5,917 nt of DNA from Streptomyces speibonae (GTDB lineage: Bacteria > Actinomycetota > Actinomycetes > Streptomycetales > Streptomycetaceae). A program made the translations under genes and the position numbers. Below, piece after piece: positions 1 to 5,917 of the stretch. Below the pieces are notes generated by a model. The model was not told where the DNA came from and searched no databases. It worked only from the letters and a program-made list of their open reading frames with translations. The stretch covers positions 25,466-31,382 of the forward strand of contig KL568623.1 of the NCBI GenBank assembly GCA_000715605.1. The letters run 5' to 3'. The stretch's first letter is position 1. Every line of letters begins with the position of its first letter.

Positions 1-153
1 GAGGCCCAGTTCGTCGGCGAGCCGGCGAGCGACAAGGAGACCGAACTCGTCGTCCGCGACCTGGACCTGGCCAAACTCAGGGAGGTCCGCGACCGCTGGC
101 AGTTCTACCGCGACCGCGCCCCCGGCGCCTACAGCCCCCTGACAGCGCCCTGA
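1..153 (+). CDS. Nitrilase-superfamily amidohydrolase, 3' end only (probable beta-ureidopropionase / N-carbamoyl-amino-acid hydrolase)
   Basis: The reading frame is open from base 1 to the TGA at 151-153 and gives the last 50 residues of a protein whose start lies off the left edge. The tail contains LVVRDLDLAKLREVRDRWQF followed by YRDRAPGAYSPL. This resembles the C-terminal end of carbon-nitrogen hydrolases that decarbamoylate N-carbamoyl-beta-alanine or N-carbamoyl-amino acids, in which a 'D-L-x-x-L-R-E-V-R-x-x-W-x-F-x-R-D-R-R-P' stretch follows the last catalytic-core strand. The Glu-Lys-Cys catalytic triad of the family lies upstream and cannot be checked here. Position supports the call: the next gene encodes a dihydropyrimidinase, whose N-carbamoyl product is the substrate of such an enzyme. 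The reaction would release CO2, ammonia and a free amino acid (beta-alanine if the substrate derives from uracil). The family call is fairly safe; the exact substrate is inference. Confidence 0.75.
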   Translation, partial: EAQFVGEPASDKETELVVRDLDLAKLREVRDRWQFYRDRAPGAYSPLTAP

Positions 154-169
154 GGGGGACCGGACCCCC
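135..169 (+). other. Two mutually exclusive short hairpins around the first stop codon
   Basis: The run GGGGG at 154-158 can pair with CCCCC upstream at 135-139 (six pairs if T140-A153 is included, 12-nt loop). It can instead pair with CCCCC at 165-169 (5-bp stem, 6-nt loop ACCGGA). The two pairings share the same G-run, so only one can form at a time. They span the amidohydrolase stop codon and end 27 bp before the next start codon. There is no U-tract, so a classical terminator is not supported. In DNA this GC-rich such pairings may be accidental. Confidence 0.3.
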
Positions 170-196
170 GGCACGACCCACCGCGAGGAGCGACCC

Positions 197-1582
197 ATGA
201 GCCGGACACTGATTCACGGCGGCCTCGTCATCACCGCCGCGGACGAGATCCACGCCGACGTCCTGATCGAGGACGGCCGCATCGCCGCCGTAGGCGCCGC
301 GGGCGTCCTCACCGCCGACCGCACCATCGACGCCACCGGCAAGTACGTCATCCCGGGCGGGGTCGACGCCCACACCCACATGGAGCTGCCCTTCGGCGGC
401 ACCTTCGCCTCCGACACCTTCGAGACCGGCACCCGCGCCGCCGCCTGGGGCGGCACCACCACGATCGTCGACTTCGCCGTGCAGAGCGTCGGCCACGCCC
501 TGCGCGAGGGCCTGGACGCCTGGCACGCCAAGGCGGAGGGGAACTGCGCGATCGACTACGGCTTCCACATGATCGTCTCCGATGTGAACCAGGAGACGCT
601 GAAGGAGATGGACCTCCTGGTCGAGGAGGGCGTGACCAGCTTCAAGCAGTTCATGGCGTACCCGGGCGTCTTCTACTCCGACGACGGCCAGATCCTGCGC
701 GCCATGCAGCGCTCCGCCGGCAACGGCGGGCTGATCATGATGCACGCCGAGAACGGCATCGCGATCGACGTGCTGGTCGAGCAGGCCCTGGCGCGCGGCG
801 AGTCCGACCCCCGCTTCCACGGCGAGGTCCGGCGGGCCCTGCTCGAGGCCGAGGCCACCCACCGTGCCATCCGGCTCGCCCAGGTCGCCGGCGCCCCGCT
901 GTACGTCGTCCACGTCTCCGCCACCGAGGCCGTGGCCGAGCTGGCGCGGGCCCGCGACGAGGGCCTGAACGTCTTCGGGGAGACCTGCCCGCAGTATCTG
1001 TTCCTGTCCACCGACAACCTCGCCGAGCCGGACTTCGAGGGCGCCAAGTACGTGTGCAGCACCCCGCTGCGGCCCAAGGAGCACCAGGCGGCGCTCTGGC
1101 GGGGCCTGCGCACCAACGACCTCCAGGTGGTCTCCACCGACCACTGCCCGTTCTGCTTCTCCGGCCAGAAGGAACTCGGCCGCGGCGACTTCTCCAAGAT
1201 CCCCAACGGTCTGCCGGGCGTGGAGAACCGTATGGACCTGCTCCACCAGGCCGTCGTCGACGGACACATCTCCCGCCGGCGCTGGATCGAGATCGCCTGC
1301 GCCACCCCGGCCCGCATGTTCGGCCTGTACCCGAAGAAGGGCACCATCGCGCCGGGCGCCGACGCCGACGTCGTCATCTACGACCCCGGCGCCGAGCAGG
1401 TCATCTCCGCCGGCACCCACCACATGAACGTCGACTACTCGGCCTACGAGGGCAAGCGCGTCACCGGCCGCGTCGAGACCGTGCTCTCGCGCGGCGTCCC
1501 CGTCATCACCGACCGGGAGTACACCGGGCGCGCCGGGCACGGCGTCTACACCCCGCGTTCGACCTGTCAGTACCTCACCTAG
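197..1582 (+). CDS. hydA: Dihydropyrimidinase / D-hydantoinase
   Basis: This 461-residue protein has the usual length of a bacterial dihydropyrimidinase, a cytoplasmic binuclear-metal amidohydrolase. It reversibly opens 5,6-dihydrouracil, dihydrothymine or 5-substituted hydantoins to N-carbamoyl amino acids. Residues 52-62 (IPGGVDAHTHM) carry the first two metal ligands, H59 and H61. K150 in 'TSFKQFMAYPG' is the lysine that is carboxylated to bridge the metals. H183 (MMHAENG), H239 (YVVHVSA) and D315 (STDHCPF) complete the site. The substrate-binding residues of the family, Y155, S288 (CSTP) and N337 (IPNGLPG), are also present. The enzyme therefore looks fully functional. The start at 197 is supported by GAGGAG at 185-190, six bases upstream. 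The stop codon (1580-1582) overlaps the Shine-Dalgarno of the next gene. The neighbouring amidohydrolase and NCS1 permease fit a pyrimidine or hydantoin degradation operon. Sequence alone does not separate true dihydrouracil activity from preference for hydantoins. The names pydB and dht are used for the same family. Confidence 0.95.
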   Translation: MSRTLIHGGLVITAADEIHADVLIEDGRIAAVGAAGVLTADRTIDATGKYVIPGGVDAHTHMELPFGGTFASDTFETGTRAAAWGGTTTIVDFAVQSVGHALREGLDAWHAKAEGNCAIDYGFHMIVSDVNQETLKEMDLLVEEGVTSFKQFMAYPGVFYSDDGQILRAMQRSAGNGGLIMMHAENGIAIDVLVEQALARGESDPRFHGEVRRALLEAEATHRAIRLAQVAGAPLYVVHVSATEAVAELARARDEGLNVFGETCPQYLFLSTDNLAEPDFEGAKYVCSTPLRPKEHQAALWRGLRTNDLQVVSTDHCPFCFSGQKELGRGDFSKIPNGLPGVENRMDLLHQAVVDGHISRRRWIEIACATPARMFGLYPKKGTIAPGADADVVIYDPGAEQVISAGTHHMNVDYSAYEGKRVTGRVETVLSRGVPVITDREYTGRAGHGVYTPRSTCQYLT

Positions 1583-1596
1583 GAGCCCCGCCCATG
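1581..1596 (+). promoter_or_regulatory. Ribosome binding site overlapping the hydantoinase stop codon
   Basis: The TAG stop at 1580-1582 is part of TAGGAG. The AGGAG at 1581-1585 lies eight bases before the ATG at 1594. Terminating ribosomes on the hydantoinase message would sit directly on this site, which suggests translational coupling of the two genes. It also fixes the oxidoreductase start at 1594 rather than at any upstream in-frame codon. Confidence 0.8.
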
Positions 1597-2595
1597 GACT
1601 TCGGACTCGTCCTGCAGACCGACCCGCCGGCCTCGCGGGTGGTCGGCCTGATGAAGCGCGCCGAGCGCAACGGCTTCACCCATGGCTGGACCTTCGACTC
1701 CGCCGTGCTGTGGCAGGAACCCTTTGTGATCTACAGCCAGATCCTGGCCAGCACCACGAAACTGAAGGTCGGCCCGATGGTCACCAACCCGGGCACCCGC
1801 ACCTGGGAGGTCACCGCCTCCACCTTCGCCACCCTCAACGACATGTTCGGGAACCGCACCGTCTGCGGCATCGGACGCGGCGACTCCGCGATGCGCGTCG
1901 CCGGACGCAGACCCAACACGCTGGCCCGCCTCGGCGAGGCGATCGGTGTGATCCGCGACCTCGCCGAGGGACGGGAGGCCGAGGTCGACGGACAGCCGCT
2001 GCGGCTCCCGTGGGTGCGGGAGGGCAAGCTGCCCGTCTGGATGGCGGCGTACGGACCCAAGGCGCTCGCCCTCGCCGGGCGCGAGGCCGACGGGTTCATC
2101 CTCCAGCTCGCCGACCCGTACCTCACCGAGTGGATGGTGAAGGCGGTGCGCGCCGCCGCCGAGGAGGCCGGACGTGATCCCGCGTCCGTCACCGTCTGCG
2201 TCGCCGCCCCCGCGTACGTCGGTGACGACCTGGCGCACGCCCGTGAACAGTGCCGCTGGTTCGGCGGGATGGTCGGCAACCACGTCGCCGACCTGGTCGC
2301 CCGCTACGGCGAGCACTCCGACCTGGTCCCCGAGGCGCTGACGGCGTACATCAAGGAACGGCACGGCTACGACTACAGCCACCACGGACGGGCCGGCAAT
2401 CCCTCCACGGACTTCGTGCCCGACGAGATCGTCGACCGGTTCTGCCTGCTCGGCCCGGCCGAGGCGCACATCGAGAAGCTCAAGGCCCTGCGCGAGCTGG
2501 GCGTGGACCAGTTCGCCGTCTACGACATGCACGACGCGCAGGAAACGACGATCGACGCCTACGGAGCGGAGATCATCCCGGCCCTCCACCGCTGA
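1594..2595 (+). CDS. LLM-class oxidoreductase, probably coenzyme F420-dependent, Mer-like
   Basis: This 333-residue protein belongs to the luciferase-like (bacterial luciferase / F420 reductase) TIM-barrel superfamily. The segment VTNPGTR (63-69), followed by 'TASTFATLNDMFGNR' and 'CGIGRGDSAMRVAG' (91-104), matches the pattern of F420-dependent enzymes such as methylenetetrahydromethanopterin reductase (VTNPYTRHP... GIGAGD). Residues 151-169 (AAYGPKALALAGREADGFI) form the usual later-barrel cofactor-side motif. From memory it fits the family called TIGR03842 (F420-dependent, CPS_4043 family), which I could not check here. An insertion-like region at 225-275, rich in His and Tyr (ERHGYDYSHHGRAG), is likely to shape the active site. 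The gene is 11 bp from the hydantoinase gene and 44 bp from the permease gene, so it should act in the same pathway. It may reduce or oxidise the pyrimidine/hydantoin ring or a derivative. It is not an obvious RutA, and a RutA product (ureidoacrylate) would not need a dihydropyrimidinase. FMN rather than F420 remains possible. The precise reaction is unknown. Confidence 0.85.
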   Translation: MDFGLVLQTDPPASRVVGLMKRAERNGFTHGWTFDSAVLWQEPFVIYSQILASTTKLKVGPMVTNPGTRTWEVTASTFATLNDMFGNRTVCGIGRGDSAMRVAGRRPNTLARLGEAIGVIRDLAEGREAEVDGQPLRLPWVREGKLPVWMAAYGPKALALAGREADGFILQLADPYLTEWMVKAVRAAAEEAGRDPASVTVCVAAPAYVGDDLAHAREQCRWFGGMVGNHVADLVARYGEHSDLVPEALTAYIKERHGYDYSHHGRAGNPSTDFVPDEIVDRFCLLGPAEAHIEKLKALRELGVDQFAVYDMHDAQETTIDAYGAEIIPALHR

Positions 2596-2617
2596 CCGGT
2601 GCCACCGCTGACCAGTA
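2586..2617 (+). repeat. Imperfect 16-bp tandem duplication across the oxidoreductase stop codon
   Basis: CCACCGCTGACCGGTG at 2586-2601 is followed directly by CCACCGCTGACCAGTA at 2602-2617. The two copies match at 14 of 16 positions, and a further CCAC follows at 2618-2621. The first copy contains the last codons and the TGA stop (2593-2595) of the oxidoreductase gene. The second copy is non-coding and fills most of the 44-bp gap before the permease gene. It looks like a local slippage duplication. Confidence 0.7.
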
Positions 2618-2639
2618 CCACTGCCCGAAGGACACGCCC

Positions 2640-4169
<1,530 letters not shown>

Positions 4170-4185
4170 GCGGCCGGAAGCGGGT

Positions 4186-4770
4186 TCAGCGTGGTGTGGT
4201 GCGGGCGCGCAGGTGCGCGCGTTCCCCTTGGTGGCCCAGGAGGCTGAGGATCTCGACCGGGTGTTCGTCGGCGTTGCCGAACCAGTGGGGGGTGCGGGTG
4301 TCGAACTCGGCGGCCTCGCCCGGGCTCATGATCAGGTCGTTGTCGCCCAGCACCAGGCGCAGCCGGCCGTCGAGGACGTAGAGCCATTCGTAGCCCTCGT
4401 GGCTGGCCTGCTCCGGTTCGGTCGAGCGCGTCTTCGGCGAAATGATCAATTTGTAGGCCTGCAGGCTGCCTGCCCGTCGGGTGAGCGGCAGCATGGTCAT
4501 GCCGTGCCGGGTGACGGGCTGCAGATGCAGCCGGGGGTCGCCCGTCTGCGGGGCGCCGATGAGCAGGCCGATGTCCACGCGCAGTTCCCGGGCCAGGGGC
4601 AGCAGCAGTTCGAGCGTGGGGCGGCGCAGGCCCGCTTCCAGGCGCGAGAGCGTGCTGAGGGAGATCCCGGTGGCCTCCGCCAGGGCGGTCAGGGAGAGGC
4701 CGCGCTGGGTCCGCAGTCCTCTGAGGCGCGGGCCGACCGCGGCCATCGTCGCCTGTGTCTCTTCGTCCAT
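4186..4770 (-). CDS. XRE-family transcriptional regulator with C-terminal cupin sensor domain
   Basis: The 194-residue protein, read on the minus strand, has an N-terminal helix-turn-helix at about residues 14-68 (LRGLRTQRGLSLTALAEATG, then ISLSTLSRLEAGLRRPTLEL), with SLSTLSRLEAG as the recognition helix. A single cupin domain follows at about 105-178, including 'SHEGYEWLYVLDGRLRLVLG', 'LIMSPGEAAEFDTRTPHWF' and a final barrel strand 'VEILSLL'. H124, E125 and E128 of the HEGYE motif and H162 are candidate metal or ligand contacts. Proteins of this design usually repress or activate adjacent transport or catabolic genes in response to a small molecule. The ATG at 4768-4770 has GGAGG almost touching it, and the better-spaced element is AAGG seven bases upstream; Met9 is a possible but less likely start. 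It converges on the permease gene and diverges from the MFS exporter. It probably binds the dyads just upstream of its own start. The ligand is unknown. Confidence 0.92.
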   Translation of the reverse strand: MDEETQATMAAVGPRLRGLRTQRGLSLTALAEATGISLSTLSRLEAGLRRPTLELLLPLARELRVDIGLLIGAPQTGDPRLHLQPVTRHGMTMLPLTRRAGSLQAYKLIISPKTRSTEPEQASHEGYEWLYVLDGRLRLVLGDNDLIMSPGEAAEFDTRTPHWFGNADEHPVEILSLLGHQGERAHLRARTTPR

Positions 4771-4777
4771 CCCTCCA

Positions 4778-4804
4778 CCTTGCCACCGCGGCAAGGATCT
4801 TTGC
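4778..4804. promoter_or_regulatory. Overlapping dyads in the divergent promoter region, candidate operator
   Basis: CCTTGCC (4778-4784), the spacer ACCGC and GGCAAGG (4790-4796) form a perfect 7-5-7 inverted repeat. The right arm is reused in a second dyad, GCAA (4791-4794) - GGATCT - TTGC (4801-4804), which is palindromic at 12 of 14 positions. The dyad centres (4787 and 4797.5) are about one DNA turn apart. The element begins eight bases upstream of the XRE-cupin start codon and lies 74 bp before the MFS start, a position typical of an autoregulatory operator. No convincing -35/-10 pair was found on either strand in this 108-bp gap (4771-4878). Confidence 0.5.
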
Positions 4805-4878
4805 ATGCCGGGCGGAGTGGTCCGACCGTGAGGGCAGGCGCTCCCACCGGGGCTGCCGCACGGAAGGGGAGCGATGCG

Positions 4879-5917
4879 ATGAGGCAGGACAGCGGCAGCG
4901 AACCGAAGGACGCGCGGCGGGAGGCCGCAGCGCCGTCCGGAGCGGCGGTGGCGGTGCGCCGCGGTCCGGTGGCCCTGGCCGTGGTGATCCTGGTGCTGAC
5001 GCAGCTGATGTTCGTCGTGGACACCTCGATCGTCAATGTGGCCCTGCCCGACATGGGCCGCGAGCTGGGCTTCTCCAGCGCGGGCCTGTCCTGGGTGGTG
5101 ACCGCCTACGCGCTGGCCTTCGGCGGGCTGATCCTGCTGAGCGGGAAGGCCGGCTCCATGATCGGCCCGCGCCGCGCCCTGCTCCTGGGCGTCGTCGTCT
5201 TCGTGATCGCCTCCGTGGCCGGAGGGCTGGCGCCCTCCGCCGGGGTGCTGGTGGCGGCGCGTGCGCTGCAGGGGGTGGGTGCGGCGATCGCGGCGCCCAG
5301 CGTGATGGTGCTGCTGATGGGGATCACCGCACCGGGCCCGCAGCGCTCGCGGGCGATGGCGATGTTCGTCCTGGCCGTGGGCGCGGGAGCCGCGGTCGGA
5401 CTGCTCGCGGGCGGTGTGCTGACACAGACGCTGGGCTGGGAGTGGGTGATGTTCGTCAACGCCCCCGTCGGGCTTGTGGTGTTGGTGGGTGCGGCGCGCA
5501 ACCTGCCGGAGATGGAGCGCCGGCGCACCTCGCTGGACACCGGCGGCGCCACGGCCTCGGTCCTGACGATGGTGGCGTTGGTGTTCGCCTTCACCTCCGC
5601 CGCCGACCGCGGCTGGGGCAGCCCGGTGGTGACCGGGTCGTTCGCCGTCGCCGCCCTCGCACTCGCGGCCCTGGTCGTGTGCGAACGCCGGCATCCGCAT
5701 CCGGTGGTGCCGCCCGCGTTCTTCTCCTCCCTGCGCAGCGCCGGGCCGCTGCTGTCGATGCTGGTCGTCCCCGCCGGGCAGGTCGGCTTCCTGTTCTTCA
5801 CCACCCTGCTCACCCAGCAGGTGCTCGGCTTCACCCCGATCCGGACCGGACTCGCCCTGGTGCCCTTCACCGTCGGCCTGATCGCCACCAACCAGCTCAC
5901 CCCCCGGCTGCTGCCGC
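4879..5917 (+). CDS. Major facilitator superfamily exporter, DHA2 (14-segment drug:H+ antiporter) type, 3' end off window
   Basis: The frame is open from the ATG at 4879 to the right edge and gives the first 346 residues. A charged, probably cytoplasmic N-terminus (1-30) is followed by segment 1 with the family motif 'FVVDTSIVNVALPDMGREL' (D48). Segments 2-4 follow with a motif-A position reading GKAGSMIGPRR (89-99), a motif-B arginine R128 in 'AARALQGVGAAIAAP', and motif C in segment 5, GAAVGLLAGGVLT (170-182), then 'FVNAPVG'. This order is typical of DHA2 exporters (EmrB/QacA-like) that expel drugs or metabolites using the proton gradient. A good Shine-Dalgarno, GGGGAG (4866-4871), lies seven bases upstream. 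An in-frame GTG at 4828 with a weaker GGAG is an alternative start. The motif-A acidic residue is Ser93 here and the motif-C proline is Leu175, both departures from the common pattern. It is divergent from the XRE-cupin gene, its likely regulator. The substrate cannot be inferred. Confidence 0.9.
   Translation, partial: MRQDSGSEPKDARREAAAPSGAAVAVRRGPVALAVVILVLTQLMFVVDTSIVNVALPDMGRELGFSSAGLSWVVTAYALAFGGLILLSGKAGSMIGPRRALLLGVVVFVIASVAGGLAPSAGVLVAARALQGVGAAIAAPSVMVLLMGITAPGPQRSRAMAMFVLAVGAGAAVGLLAGGVLTQTLGWEWVMFVNAPVGLVVLVGAARNLPEMERRRTSLDTGGATASVLTMVALVFAFTSAADRGWGSPVVTGSFAVAALALAALVVCERRHPHPVVPPAFFSSLRSAGPLLSMLVVPAGQVGFLFFTTLLTQQVLGFTPIRTGLALVPFTVGLIATNQLTPRLLP

Noticed and set aside
77..1540. 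A 487-codon open frame antisense to the hydantoinase gene
   Set aside because: Its composition (long Gly/Ala/Val/Asp runs) is what the reverse frame of a high-GC gene gives. The + strand protein has full catalytic motifs, and the antisense frame has no recognisable domain.
1054..1593. N-terminal extension of the oxidoreductase frame upstream of 1594
   Set aside because: It overlaps the hydantoinase gene, translates to an Arg/Pro/His-rich low-complexity string, and the well-placed AGGAG fixes the start at 1594.
4170..4185. Possible bidirectional terminator between the convergent genes
   Set aside because: Only a short CGGCCG palindrome is present, with no stable stem-loop and no T-tract.
4440..4457. 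AT-rich, nearly palindromic patch around TGATCA
   Set aside because: It lies inside the cupin coding sequence and is explained by the Lys-Leu-Ile-Ile codons; the symmetry is imperfect.
4874..4882. Two-codon reading frame ATG CGA TGA overlapping the MFS start
   Set aside because: Its ATG is only two bases from the Shine-Dalgarno, too close for efficient use. The ATG at 4879 has normal spacing.
4771..5700. N-terminal extension of the XRE-cupin frame on the minus strand
   Set aside because: It is the antisense shadow of the MFS gene. Translation there is His/Gln/Arg-rich without domain features, and the HTH domain begins right after the ATG at 4770.

Overview
The window is high-GC DNA with strong third-position G/C bias and purine-rich Shine-Dalgarno sites. 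Together with the protein families present, this points to an actinomycete, most likely Streptomyces or a close relative. No RNA genes, CRISPR arrays, insertion sequences or prophage genes were seen. The window has two parts that meet in a convergent gene pair.

Left part (1-4169, all + strand). This is a compact catabolic operon. In order it holds the 3' end of a nitrilase-superfamily amidohydrolase (probably a beta-ureidopropionase or N-carbamoyl-amino-acid hydrolase), a complete dihydropyrimidinase/D-hydantoinase with every catalytic residue intact, a luciferase-like (LLM) oxidoreductase of the probably F420-dependent, Mer-like type, and an NCS1-family nucleobase/hydantoin permease. Gaps are 43, 11 and 44 bp, and the Shine-Dalgarno of the oxidoreductase gene overlaps the hydantoinase stop codon. 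The simplest reading is uptake of a pyrimidine or hydantoin by the permease, ring opening by the hydantoinase, and decarbamoylation by the upstream hydrolase. The LLM enzyme is the unexplained member. It sits where a dihydropyrimidine dehydrogenase would be needed, so it may supply the redox step on the ring. That would be a deazaflavin-linked pyrimidine or hydantoin route unlike both the classical Pyd pathway and the RutA pathway.

Right part (4186-5917). An XRE-type regulator with a C-terminal cupin domain lies on the minus strand, convergent with the permease (16 bp between stop codons) and divergent from a DHA2-type major facilitator exporter that runs off the right edge. The 108-bp divergent region holds two overlapping dyads built from TTGC/GCAA half-sites, with centres about one helical turn apart. 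It is a good candidate operator for the regulator, controlling itself and the exporter. Whether this regulator also acts on the catabolic operon cannot be told from the window, because that operon's promoter lies off the left edge.
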